A stretch of 64,000 nucleotides of DNA from Synechococcus sp. RS9916. GTDB lineage: Bacteria; Cyanobacteriota; Cyanobacteriia; PCC-6307; Cyanobiaceae. Both the position numbers and the translations under genes were made by a program. This document shows positions 45,556 through 54,771 of the stretch, one piece after another. A model generated the notes under the pieces. That model saw nothing but the letters and a program-made list of their open reading frames with translations. It ran no database searches and was not told the DNA's origin. The stretch is taken from NCBI RefSeq assembly GCF_000153825.1, contig NZ_DS022299.1, positions 399,216 through 463,215 of the forward strand, written 5' to 3'. How positions within the stretch are numbered: the first letter of the stretch is position 1; every line of letters starts with the position of its first letter.

Positions 45556-48500
45556 TTAGATGACTTGAAAGAGGATGGAGACGTCGTTGTAATCGAAGTC
45601 TGAGCTGTTGTTTTGGTGGGTGTCCTCAAAGCTAAAGAAGTTGCAGCCGAGGATTTTGACGTAGCTAGAGCCGTAGGTGTAGAGCTCACCGTTGGGGTTG
45701 ATCAGAACGGGCGAGTAGAAGCCGGCATCTGCTGAGGAGAGGGTCCAGTCAATGGTTTGGGTTTGTACCCCAGTGGCCGTGATGGAGGTGCCATTGGGGT
45801 TGATGAGGTGGTCTTTGACGGCTTGATCAAAGGCTTTGGCATCGGCATTGGTCTTTCCGTTGACGGAGAAGCTGCCGTCTGTTTCCTCTGTGAGTTTGAC
45901 CATGGCGATGCTGTTTTTAAAGGAGCAATCGCTGTTGATGGTGAGTTGGAGTGTTTCGCCAGCTGCGGGGATGGAGGAGAGATCCAGGATGGAGTCATGG
46001 ATGCCGGTTTGCTCTTTTGCGATGGAGGTTGCGCTTGCGTTGGGAGAGCTTGTGAATGAGGTGATGTCGATGGTGAGATCGTCGTGATCGCTGTCATCGA
46101 CTCCATCGTTGAGTTTTAGCTGGAAGCTGCCGTCAGCTTGCTCGATGATGTTGAGCTGCGGCGAGCTGTTGATGGCTTGGTTGTTGCTGAATTGATGGAA
46201 GGCAATGGTTGAGCCTTCTGGGATAAAGATGGCGTGGCTACCGAGGTTTTTGGAGTCTTGCGTGGCGCCAATGGCGCCGAGGACGGAACCATGTTGATCG
46301 ATGATTTTGAGGCAGTTTTGGCGTTTGGTGCTGGCTGCCTTGACGTTGAATTTGAGCCAGAGGCCTTTGGTGTCACCAGCGGTGACGTTGAAGGAGTTGT
46401 CGCTGTTGAGAACGAGGGTGTTGGTGTCTGATGGATTTGAGCCACTGTCTGAAGAGCCACTGTCTGAAGAGCCACTGTCTGAGGAGTCAGAGGCAACGGT
46501 GGAGTTGTTGGTGACAGAGGTGCTGCTCAGGGATGCGGCGTCATTGCCAGTGGAATCTTGGATGGCATTGGCATCGTCGGAGCTGGATGGGTCTGTGTAA
46601 GCGACGGTGACGGCTTGACCGCTTTTGATGGTGTTCGTGAGTGTGAGCTCAGCGGTGGAGCCAGCGATGGCAACGTCGGTGATGGGGTTGTCTTTGGACG
46701 CAGTGTTGACCGAGAAGGTGCCGATAGCAGCGGTTGTGGAAGAGAGTGTTTCGCTGTAGGTGAGGATGATTTTGGTGCCGACAGTGTTGGAGGCAGCGGA
46801 TTGGAAAGTGGGCCTGACGGTGTCGACGGAGAGGCTGACGGAATTATTGGCATCAGAGCCATCGGCGTTGGTGTTGCCAGCTGCATCCGAGAACTTGGAA
46901 CTGGCAACGGAGATTGAGCCGTCTGTTGTGCTGTCGGCTGTTGGTGTGAAGGTGGCGGAATAGGAGGTTCCAGACCCAGAGAAATTGGAGAGGGTGCCTC
47001 CGGAGACGGTGAGGTCGTTGGCCTCAAAGTTGGTTGATGATTCCGAAAGCGTGAAGCTCAGGGTTGCGGTTTCGCCAGCTTTTAAAGAGGAGACATCAGA
47101 GCTAACCGCGATGGTGGGAGCAGCACCATCGATAACGAGTGCGCTGTTGCCGGCGAGGGAATCGCTGCCATCAACGGCGGGGAGTGTGAGGGTGGCGCTA
47201 TTGCCGGCGGCATCTTTGATGGTGCCGCCATTGAGTGCGAGAGAGGAGGTGGCCTTGTAGTTGAGATCGGAAGCGGTGTCGCCTGCTTGAACGGTGTAGG
47301 AGAAGGCGAGTGTGGTGGTGCCAGATCCAGAGGAGTAGGAAGCGTTCTGGTCTGAGGAACCGGTTTCGAGGGTGAGTTGCGGGGTGCCACCAGTTGTGGT
47401 GACGGTGACGGCTTCTGAGAAGACGACGTTGATGGTGATGACGTCACCAGCTTTGTAGGTGCCATCAGCGGTGGAACTACTGACGGATTGCACCGTTGGC
47501 GCAGTGGTGTCGAGACTGAAGACTCTTACGTGCCCAGCGTTTTCTGCACTCCCATCGTTTAATGTGGCACCAATGGCGACGGTGCTGCCATCGCTGGAGA
47601 GAGAAACGCTGCGGCCGCTTCTATCACCAGCGGCTTCTCCATCGATATCGCTACCGACTTGATTCCAGGAAGAGGAGGCTGAATCCCATTGGTAGATGCG
47701 CGTATGGCCCGATTCTGAGCCATTGCCATCGTTTAGGTAGGCACCAATGGCAACGGTGCTGCCATCGCTGGAGAGAGAAACGCTGCGGCCGCTGTAATCA
47801 AGAGCGGCTTCTCCATCGATATCGCTACCGCGTTGATTCCAGCTGGAGCCGTCCCATTTGTAGATGCGCGTATGGCCCGAATTTGAGCCATTGCCATCGT
47901 TTAGGTAGGCACCAATGGCGATGATGCTGCCATCGCTGGAAAGAGAAACGTTGCCGCTGTAATCACCAGCGGCTTCTCCATCGATATCGCTACCGAGTTG
48001 ATTCCAGCTGGAGCCGTCCCATTGGTAGATGCGCGTATGGCCAGCATCAGATCCATTGCCATCGTTGAAGACGGCACCGATGGCAAGGACGCTGCCATCG
48101 CTGGAGAGAGAAACGCTGTAGCCGCTGTAATCAAAAGCGGCTTCTCCATCGATATCGCTACCGCGTTGATTCCAGCTGGAGCCGTCCCATTTGTAGATGC
48201 GCGTATGGCCCGAATCTGAGCCATTGCCATGGTTGTTGAGGGCACCAATGGCAACGGTGCTGCCATCGCTGGAGAGAGAAACGCTGTAGCCGCTGTAATC
48301 CCAAAAGGCTTCTCCATCGATATCGCTACCGAGTTGATTCCAGCTGGAGCCGTCCCATTTGTAGATGCGCGTATGGCCCGAATCTGAGCGATTGCCATCG
48401 TTTCTGTGCGCACCAATGGCAACGACGCTGCCATCGCTGGAGAGAGAAACGCTGTAGCCGCTGTTATCACCAGCGGCTTCTGCATCGATATCGCTACCGA

Positions 48501-49035
48501 GTTGATTCCAGGAAGAGGAGGCTGAATCCCACTGGTAGATGCGCGTATGGCCCGAAGCTGTGCCATTGCCATCGTTGTAGCGGGCACCGATAGCAACGAT
48601 GCTGCCATCGCTGGAGAGAGAAACGCTGAAGCCGCTTTGATCGTCGCCAGCCTCTCCATCGATGTCGCTGCCCCGCTGAACAATTTGAACGGTGGAGTTG
48701 TTGGTGACCGAGGTGCTGCTCAGATCTGCAGCGTCATTGCCTTGGCTGTCTTGAACGGCATTGGTGTCGTTGGAGCCGGATGGATCGGCGTAGGCAACGG
48801 TGAGTGCGTGCCAGCTGGGAATGGTCCTGGTGACTGTCAGCTCAACGGTGGAGCCAGAGACAGCAACAGCGGTGACGGCATTGGCAACCCCGCCTGAGGT
48901 GACTGTGAAGGCGTTAGCCGCTGCAGTGGTTGCCGAGAGCGCCTCGTTGTAAGTGAGGATGACCTTGGTGCCGTCGGTGTTGGTGGCGGCGGATTGGAAG
49001 GCAGGCGGTGTGCCATCGAGCTGGGTGAATGACAT
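45556..49035 (-). CDS. Large secreted repeat protein: SwmB-type repeats, seven-bladed propeller, DUF4114-like end
   Basis: 1,159 residues with no N-terminal signal peptide, as in type I secreted proteins. Residues about 10-115 and 745-840 are copies of the SwmB-type long-protein repeat (TKVILTYNEALSATTAA, then VTVAYTDPS, NDANAIQDSTGNDAASLSS). Residues about 118-505 hold seven units of about 56 residues (SVSLSSDGSTVAIGA, GHTRIYKWDGSSWNQ), fitting a seven-bladed beta-propeller. Residues 505-745 are two Ig-like adhesin domains. A GSSDSGSSDSGS linker then leads to a C-terminal region ending FFSFEDTHQNNSSDFDYNDV, the DUF4114 signature. It is probably an extracellular matrix or surface protein. No transporter genes are adjacent. 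Confidence 0.85.
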   Translation of the reverse strand: MSFTQLDGTPPAFQSAATNTDGTKVILTYNEALSATTAAANAFTVTSGGVANAVTAVAVSGSTVELTVTRTIPSWHALTVAYADPSGSNDTNAVQDSQGNDAADLSSTSVTNNSTVQIVQRGSDIDGEAGDDQSGFSVSLSSDGSIVAIGARYNDGNGTASGHTRIYQWDSASSSWNQLGSDIDAEAAGDNSGYSVSLSSDGSVVAIGAHRNDGNRSDSGHTRIYKWDGSSWNQLGSDIDGEAFWDYSGYSVSLSSDGSTVAIGALNNHGNGSDSGHTRIYKWDGSSWNQRGSDIDGEAAFDYSGYSVSLSSDGSVLAIGAVFNDGNGSDAGHTRIYQWDGSSWNQLGSDIDGEAAGDYSGNVSLSSDGSIIAIGAYLNDGNGSNSGHTRIYKWDGSSWNQRGSDIDGEAALDYSGRSVSLSSDGSTVAIGAYLNDGNGSESGHTRIYQWDSASSSWNQVGSDIDGEAAGDRSGRSVSLSSDGSTVAIGATLNDGSAENAGHVRVFSLDTTAPTVQSVSSSTADGTYKAGDVITINVVFSEAVTVTTTGGTPQLTLETGSSDQNASYSSGSGTTTLAFSYTVQAGDTASDLNYKATSSLALNGGTIKDAAGNSATLTLPAVDGSDSLAGNSALVIDGAAPTIAVSSDVSSLKAGETATLSFTLSESSTNFEANDLTVSGGTLSNFSGSGTSYSATFTPTADSTTDGSISVASSKFSDAAGNTNADGSDANNSVSLSVDTVRPTFQSAASNTVGTKIILTYSETLSSTTAAIGTFSVNTASKDNPITDVAIAGSTAELTLTNTIKSGQAVTVAYTDPSSSDDANAIQDSTGNDAASLSSTSVTNNSTVASDSSDSGSSDSGSSDSGSNPSDTNTLVLNSDNSFNVTAGDTKGLWLKFNVKAASTKRQNCLKIIDQHGSVLGAIGATQDSKNLGSHAIFIPEGSTIAFHQFSNNQAINSSPQLNIIEQADGSFQLKLNDGVDDSDHDDLTIDITSFTSSPNASATSIAKEQTGIHDSILDLSSIPAAGETLQLTINSDCSFKNSIAMVKLTEETDGSFSVNGKTNADAKAFDQAVKDHLINPNGTSITATGVQTQTIDWTLSSADAGFYSPVLINPNGELYTYGSSYVKILGCNFFSFEDTHQNNSSDFDYNDVSILFQVI
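47520..48684 (-). repeat. Seven tandem propeller-blade repeats (about 168 bases each)
   Basis: Seven in-frame units within the large secreted gene. They are very similar at DNA level around the codons for SLSSDGS and GHTRIY; unit 5 has lost one codon. Two units carry a WDSASSSWNQ insert of two residues. High identity suggests recent amplification or gene conversion. Confidence 0.85.
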
Positions 49036-49329
49036 CGCTACGCCTCCTCAGGGCGTGCGTCCTGATCTCCCAAATCGAGCCAGCTACTAGGCTTCACCGG
49101 AAATGCCCAGACGCCAGCGTTGAGCTCCCTGTTCCAAGGGAGTCGCCTTGTCAATGAGTGAAAGGGTATAGCCAAGTGGTGGCTTGATCTATTGATGATT
49201 ATCGAAGCTTCAACGCAATGCTGCGACTGGCATGTGGTCCGATTCGTGCACGATTTGATGAGGCCACCGCTCGCTTGGGCTGAGAAGCGTTCAATTGCGT
49301 TTGCGGCTTGTTTTGGCCTTAGAGGTCTG

Positions 49330-49572
49330 GTCGATGCCACTGGCTGCTGGGCGGTTTCAACTCGACCCCTGCACAGACCGCCTCTAGGCAGAATCGTGGG
49401 CAGGGAACCTCAGCTGAGTGGCGTTAAACAGCATCCAACCTGAGGATCAGAGCTGGCCCTGGTGGCCGCTGCTGCCACTCGGGTTTCAGTTGCGGGAACG
49501 GGTCTGAGGGGCTTGTCCCTGAGTTGTCCCCGGAAATTTGTGCAACTGAGTTTGTTGGTGTGCAACTGGGAT
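49330..49572 (+). repeat. Island repeat copy 4 (decayed DUF4336 5' end)
   Basis: It contains GCTGGCCCTGGTGGCCGCTG, reading SWPWWPLLPLGFQLRERV then stop in one frame, and the blocks GGGGCTTGTCCCTGAGTTGT and GGTGTGCAACTGGGA. The left part (49360-49410) resembles copy 2 loosely. It lies in the 631-base gap 49036-49666, where nothing else is recognised. Confidence 0.7.
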
Positions 49573-49666
49573 GGAACAGATGGGCGCTGATGGAAGAGCT
49601 CGTGAGCATCCCTGCTAAGCCGTTCGCCTTGCTTGGTTTCAACGACGAGTGATCGGAAATCTGGGT

Positions 49667-52600
49667 TCAGGCCTCTGTGAGTGGATTGAAACTGAAACCG
49701 ATGATGAGATCGTCGTAATCGAGGTCACCACCCAAGAGTGTGTCTTCCAGTCCAAAGAGGTTGTCGCCTAAGGCTTGGAAGTGGGGGAGTTGATCGGGAT
49801 TGGCTGCGGCATAGGCAAAGAAGGTATTGGTCTGATTGGTTTCTGTGTTTGTGACTTTCGCGTAGGGAGCGAGAAAACAGAATTCGGTGAGTGAGAAGGA
49901 GGTCTCTTTGGTTTGGTTGTCGGGAAGGGAGAGATTGTCGAGTGCTGTGACGCGATTGGAGTCGAGTAAGGCAGCTTTGGTGTAGCCGTCTTCCCCAGGA
50001 GCGATGAGGGAGCCATCAGCAGCGACCACGTTGCCTTGACTGTCGACAGCGCGGTAGAAGCCGGTAACTGAATCAAAGCTTGCTTCTCTGGCGGTGTAGA
50101 GGGTGCCTGAGACGGTTTGCCCTTCTGTGAAGGCGGTGAAATCGAGGCTGGCAGCGATGTGCTGATGCTGAGCGATGAGAGCAGCTAACCCTGGATCGGT
50201 GACTTGCTGGGAGAGGGAGAAGGCGATGTTGTTGTTGCCTGAGATGGCGAGGCTGCCATCGGTGTTGATGGTGTGATCGAGCCAGGAGAAGCGTTGATCA
50301 CTGAGGCTGGTTAGATCGCTGAGGCGTGAATCTGCTGTTGAGAAGAAGCGAATGGATTGGCCGTTGAGCAGTTGGAGTAAACGGCTAAAGCGAAAGGCAT
50401 CGTGGAGGGTGACATCGGAGGCCTCGAGGCTGGAGAAGAGAGTGACGGCACGTTGCTTGAGCTGATCAAGGTCCTTGAGGATGGTGTCTGCCTCAGCGGC
50501 TTCCTCGGCGGAGAGGATGATGTAGCCGATGGAGTGAGAGTTTTTGCCGTTGGATGTGAGTGTGGCCTTGAAATTCACTGCCGCTGCAGTGGTGCTGTCC
50601 GTTGGATCAGCGAGAGTGAGTAAACCGTTGTCTTGGCCTGAGAAGACAGGATTGAGGTCAATGGTTGCAGCGGTGGTTTTCAGGCTGAGGGAACCATTGG
50701 TCTGAGCGTCGTTATCACCAGTGTTGCCATCGCGGTAGGCGATCGAGATGAGATCACCGAGGCCATCACCATCGGTGTCGAAAAGGCGAGCCCCAGTTCT
50801 GGTGATGGGGTTGTAGAGAAAGTAGGAAAGAGCGCCTTGATCGTCGATGTTGTAGTAGAGGAATTTCTTGGCTGCGCTGCGTTTGCCATTGCTGCCGGCA
50901 AGGTTGAGGTTGGGCGCGACGGTGGCGAGGTTGAGGTTGAGGTTGGTTTCTGTTTGTTTCTCGGGAAGGCTGTGGGTTAGTTCAAGAACTTTGCTGGCAG
51001 GACTGATGCCTTTGCTGTTGAGGTTTGAGCGTATGGATTGGGAGAGGGTGTCAGCAGCGAGGGTGAGAGAGGCCGTCACCTGCGTTTTTTTGAGCTTGGA
51101 TTGGATGTAGAGAAGGAGGTCTTCTGTGGCCACTACGTTGGAGACGGTGATGGCGTTACCGGTGAGATCGGCAATGTCGGTGCTGCTGTCTGCACCGGGT
51201 GCCCAGTCATCTGCAGCGGCGATGTTGTATGTGGTGCCTTGGCTGGAGGCAGTGCCGTTTTTATTGAGCAGGGAGTCGAGATTGCTCTGGTCGGTGCTGT
51301 TGAGGGTGATGCTCGCAGCCGTCGCCGATGTCAGTTCAACGTCACCAGTGGTGAGGGTGTAGGTGCTGCCGGAGCCACCGGTGATGGTGAGCTTGGAGAC
51401 GTCGATGTCGTTGCTGGAGCCGGGATAGGCGGGCAGGTTGCTGCCGGTGAGAGCGAGAACCCCTGTTGAGTTGTTGTACGTGGCGGAGCTGAGGGTTGGA
51501 GTGGCGACATTGGAGACGGTGATCGCATTGCCGGTGAGGTCGGCTGGAGAAAGGAAATGGATGGCTCGATTCCAGTTCAGAGCAGCAGCGATGTTGTAAG
51601 TAGTGCCATCGCTGGAGGAGGTGCCATTGTTATTCAGTAGGCTGGCAAGTTGTAGTTCATCGGAGGCGTTAAGGGTGATGGAGAAGGTGCTGGCTGAGGT
51701 GAGTTCAACGTCACCGCTGGTGAGGGTGTAGGTGTTGCTGCCTTCTCCGGTGATGGTGAGTTTTGAAACGTCGATATCGTTGTCAGTGCCTGAATTGGCG
51801 ATGAGATCGGCGCCGGTGACTGCGAGGGTTCCGGAGGAGGCGTTGTAGGTGGCCGATGTCAGTATCGTTGTTGCCCCTGCCCCCCCGAAGTTGAAAGGGT
51901 TGCCCGAAGCATCGGTCCGCGATATGTATTGATCCTCATCCCAGTCTCCAGAGTTGAAATTTTTCAGCCGGATTGATCCCACTGACGCGACTGTGATCAG
52001 CGCATCATCCCCGACCTGGGAGATCACGTAGTTCTGCCAAACTTCGATGCCGACGGTATCGCCTGATGGTATGGAGAAGTCGGTGACCTGGTCATCGCCG
52101 CCACCGAGCTGAAATTGATCGGCGCCGGTACCACCGGTGAGGGTGTCGTTTCCATCGCCGCCGATCAGGAGGTTGCTACCGCTGTTGCCGATGAGCGTGT
52201 TATCGAGGGCATTGCCAGTGGCATCGATGTGGTCAGAACCCGTCAGGGTGATTTTGACAACGCCGTCGCTGGCGATGTAACTAACGGAGCTTGTGATTGA
52301 TGAGGCTTCTATTTTTATTCTCTGCCCTGAAATATAAAGTTCTGAATGATCATTTTGGTTGAGTTCTTGTAGGTCGACTGCTCGGTTTTGAACCAATGCC
52401 GAGAAGATGGCGCCTTCGTCACCGGTTGTGTCATTGTCCTGATTCAGTCTGTGATCAATGGCATGGCCTAATTCCTCGAGCAGAACGGCTTGGATTGCAT
52501 CGGCGTTTGCCGTTGCTAACCAGTCTTGATTGATATAGATGCGCTCATTGCCATCTGGTGCAACCGGGGCATAGGCGCCAGATAGGCCAGCCATGGCCTG

Positions 52601-52801
52601 CCCGTTGAGGATCTCAATCGTGATGCCGCTGAGATCAAGTGGTGCTGAGCGGCCAAAGACTTTCTGCAGCAGTTGGTTCCATTCGGCCGGATTGTTCTGC
52701 CATCTCAACAGCAGCTTGTCGGTGGCGTGTCGTGCAGCTATGAACTCTTCTGATAATGCCGCAGCAAAAGAAGTGGTCTCATCAAGGCAGAACAGTGCCA
52801 T
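49667..52801 (-). CDS. Large secreted RTX-type protein with DUF4114-like end
   Basis: 1,044 residues. The N-terminal region has AVLLEELGHAIDHRLN (about 105-120) and DEGAIFSAL, a zincin-like arrangement in which the first His of HExxH is Glu; this module is common at the start of large cyanobacterial proteins. Residues about 195-245 hold hemolysin-type calcium repeats (LIGGDGNDTLTGGTGADQFQ). Two repeats of about 118 residues follow at 312-550 (DIDVSKLTITG, YTLTSGDVELTSA, GTTYNIAAA, DLTGNAITVSNV). The C-terminus reads NLFGLEDTLLGGDLDYDDLI, a DUF4114-like end shared in outline with the neighbouring large protein. A type I secreted surface protein is likely. Confidence 0.85.
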   Translation of the reverse strand: MALFCLDETTSFAAALSEEFIAARHATDKLLLRWQNNPAEWNQLLQKVFGRSAPLDLSGITIEILNGQAMAGLSGAYAPVAPDGNERIYINQDWLATANADAIQAVLLEELGHAIDHRLNQDNDTTGDEGAIFSALVQNRAVDLQELNQNDHSELYISGQRIKIEASSITSSVSYIASDGVVKITLTGSDHIDATGNALDNTLIGNSGSNLLIGGDGNDTLTGGTGADQFQLGGGDDQVTDFSIPSGDTVGIEVWQNYVISQVGDDALITVASVGSIRLKNFNSGDWDEDQYISRTDASGNPFNFGGAGATTILTSATYNASSGTLAVTGADLIANSGTDNDIDVSKLTITGEGSNTYTLTSGDVELTSASTFSITLNASDELQLASLLNNNGTSSSDGTTYNIAAALNWNRAIHFLSPADLTGNAITVSNVATPTLSSATYNNSTGVLALTGSNLPAYPGSSNDIDVSKLTITGGSGSTYTLTTGDVELTSATAASITLNSTDQSNLDSLLNKNGTASSQGTTYNIAAADDWAPGADSSTDIADLTGNAITVSNVVATEDLLLYIQSKLKKTQVTASLTLAADTLSQSIRSNLNSKGISPASKVLELTHSLPEKQTETNLNLNLATVAPNLNLAGSNGKRSAAKKFLYYNIDDQGALSYFLYNPITRTGARLFDTDGDGLGDLISIAYRDGNTGDNDAQTNGSLSLKTTAATIDLNPVFSGQDNGLLTLADPTDSTTAAAVNFKATLTSNGKNSHSIGYIILSAEEAAEADTILKDLDQLKQRAVTLFSSLEASDVTLHDAFRFSRLLQLLNGQSIRFFSTADSRLSDLTSLSDQRFSWLDHTINTDGSLAISGNNNIAFSLSQQVTDPGLAALIAQHQHIAASLDFTAFTEGQTVSGTLYTAREASFDSVTGFYRAVDSQGNVVAADGSLIAPGEDGYTKAALLDSNRVTALDNLSLPDNQTKETSFSLTEFCFLAPYAKVTNTETNQTNTFFAYAAANPDQLPHFQALGDNLFGLEDTLLGGDLDYDDLIIGFSFNPLTEA
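51150..51870 (-). repeat. Two tandem repeats of about 118 codons
   Basis: Both units encode SATYN...G.LA(V/L)TG, DIDVSKLTITG, YTLT(S/T)GDVELTSA, SSQGTTYNIAAA-like and DLTGNAITVSNV segments in the same order. The second is the better preserved pair partner. They are in frame inside the RTX-type gene. Confidence 0.8.
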
Positions 52802-53229
52802 CGTGGATGAAAGTTGGATCGACTCAACAACAGAAGGCGTCGGCTTAAGTCAGCATGGCTTGATATTTTGTATGCAGTCACGCACTCGATGCGTAGCGAT
52901 TGATACGTTTTGGTATTAATGTGTTGTTTGGATGGATTGGTAATTGTATAGCGTTGGGGTGCTTTGCTTGTTGATAGTTTTTCCATCATTTCAGTTGGCT
53001 TTAAGTGATTTTCTGGATAACACATTGAGGGCACTTTCTTGTTTGAGGGTTTTGCGTTGGCTGATCAATGTTTCTGTTCTGTCCTTCGCCTATTTCATTG
53101 TTAATTAACTGAAGGCCTCATGGCTTTCCTTGAAAGGTCTTGGCCGGTTACACATGCAGAGATGTGCCGGGCTGGGTATTGGTGTCTCTGATGTAGGGAT
53201 GCCGTTTGCTGCGTTGTTGTTATCCCTTC
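52802..53229. other. Intergenic region, promoter side of the RTX-type gene
   Basis: About 430 AT-rich bases upstream of the minus-strand RTX-type gene and before island repeat copy 5. Short open frames here have no protein-like pattern. No terminator or RNA was recognised. Confidence 0.5.
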
Positions 53230-53542
53230 TGGCAAGCGGGTGGTCAGGTTGTCGCTGAGTGCAGCCTGGCTGTGGTGGCGTGTGATGCTTTTTTTGCCCG
53301 CGGTGCCTGGATCGACCCTGGCGTGAACCATTCCGCTACAGAATCACTGCATTGATGGGGAGCGTGGTGGCTGGAGCTGGTGTGAATCCTGAGGATCAGC
53401 GCTGGCCTTGGTGGCTGCTGCTGCCACTTGGCTATCAGTTGCAGGAAGAGTTCTGAGGGGCTTGTCCCTGAGTTGTCCCTGGAATTTTGTGCAAATGGGA
53501 TTGATTGTGTGCAACTGGTCGTGATTGTGTGCAACCGCTGGA
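53230..53542 (+). repeat. Island repeat copy 5 (chrA end trace + DUF4336 5' end), longest copy
   Basis: The left part (about 53240-53330) resembles the chrA remnant (CTGAGTGCAGCCTGGCTGTG against CTGAGTTCAGCCTGGCGTTG). The right part holds the best micro-frame, ATG 53355 to TGA 53454, 33 codons: MGSVVAGAGVNPEDQRWPWW then LLLPLGYQLQEEF. The shared blocks GGCTTGTCCCTGAGTTGTCC and TTTTGTGCAA follow. Confidence 0.8.
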
Positions 53543-53632
53543 TTCAGCAACTGAATCCAGTTTTCGAATGGCGTGATGGTGCTGCTCGATCAGTCGTTAT
53601 TGAAGAAGCTGGTATCCCAACATCGCTTTTCG

Positions 53633-54682
53633 CTATTGCCGCTTGACCTTCACTTTCATGATTGCGCCGGGTGCTGGCACATACGCACGAAGGATTCCAT
53701 AGAAGTCTTTGCCAGTGGGAATTCCGTTTTTTCCACTCCCATTCGGACTGAGTGTGATGGTTGTTGTTCCGTCTTGGTTCGGCTCTGAAGAGAACGTGGT
53801 TCGGTCGTAGATCTTCAGATCGTTTGGGATCAGCAGTTTGTTATCGGTTCCGTAGAGGGTCACCGAGAAGTAGCCGCCCGGTTTGTAGAGCCCTGCAGGC
53901 ACAGTCACGACATACGTCGCATCACCGCGCAAGGGTGCACCGGTGTCGTCGACCATGATGGTGGCGTAACGGACTGTGTCTGAAGGCGTTCCTAGCTGGC
54001 CCAACTTCACCCCGGCTGCGAGGTCGAGGAAGCTGACGTCACCGCTGACTCGACCGAAGGCGTCATCGGGGTTGACATAGGTGATCACAGTGTCGATCAC
54101 GGCCTGGGCGTTCTTTTCCGTCTCTGGGCTGAATTGCTTGACCTCACGCTGCATATCTCCCTTCCCGCCCTGCATCTGGAATTGGCTACGGGAGGCGACG
54201 ACTGCGTCCAGGTTTTCGACAACGACCATCCTGGTCAGCACCAGACCTTGATCTGTTTCAAGCTCAACCACCTCAAAGTCGCCCTCGGGCATTGCTTGGC
54301 TAGGTCGTTTGAGCAGGATCGGCTTTGTTGGGTTGGTGATCACAGCCGGCACATTGTGCTTCATATCGAAGACCGACACCGACAGGAATTTGTCGTAAGT
54401 CGGCGTGGTCAGGATCGCGGGGCCGTCTGAGATCGAGAACCAGTTGTAGCCGTAGTCGACAGTGGCTTGTGGCGTGACCACTGTGGTGTCGCTGGGATCC
54501 ACCAAACCGGTGAACTGGAAGCTCCCCTTTTCGTTCTTCTCCAGCCAAGTGTTCATCATCTTGACCTGTTCCTGATTCGGAAATTCCCTCAAGTAGGACT
54601 CGACAGTTTCCTGAGCTGCTGCCATTGGACTCAGAGCCAGCAGAGGCAGGAGACAGAGGAAACGACGAAGGCGGTGAGACAT
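53633..54682 (-). CDS. Secreted DUF1254/DUF1214 protein (copy A)
   Basis: 349 residues from ATG 54682, which gives the signal peptide MSHRLRRFLCLLPLLALSPM then AAAQ. The longer open frame up to 54814 overlaps the next gene and is unlikely. The DUF1254 part contains TPQATVDYGYNWFSISDGPA and FDMKHNVPAV. The DUF1214 part includes AGLYKPGGYFSVTLYGTDNK and the family end YGILRAYVPAPGAIMKV. Function is unknown; such proteins are periplasmic. It follows the paralogue 54772-55884 on the same strand. Confidence 0.82.
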   Translation of the reverse strand: MSHRLRRFLCLLPLLALSPMAAAQETVESYLREFPNQEQVKMMNTWLEKNEKGSFQFTGLVDPSDTTVVTPQATVDYGYNWFSISDGPAILTTPTYDKFLSVSVFDMKHNVPAVITNPTKPILLKRPSQAMPEGDFEVVELETDQGLVLTRMVVVENLDAVVASRSQFQMQGGKGDMQREVKQFSPETEKNAQAVIDTVITYVNPDDAFGRVSGDVSFLDLAAGVKLGQLGTPSDTVRYATIMVDDTGAPLRGDATYVVTVPAGLYKPGGYFSVTLYGTDNKLLIPNDLKIYDRTTFSSEPNQDGTTTITLSPNGSGKNGIPTGKDFYGILRAYVPAPGAIMKVKVKRQ

Positions 54683-54771
54683 CTCAGAAATTCTGAAGGG
54701 AGTACGTGGTCTTGATCCCTGCAAGGGAGGTTTTTGCGGCAATCCGACTAATGCAGACTTGCTCAACCCAT

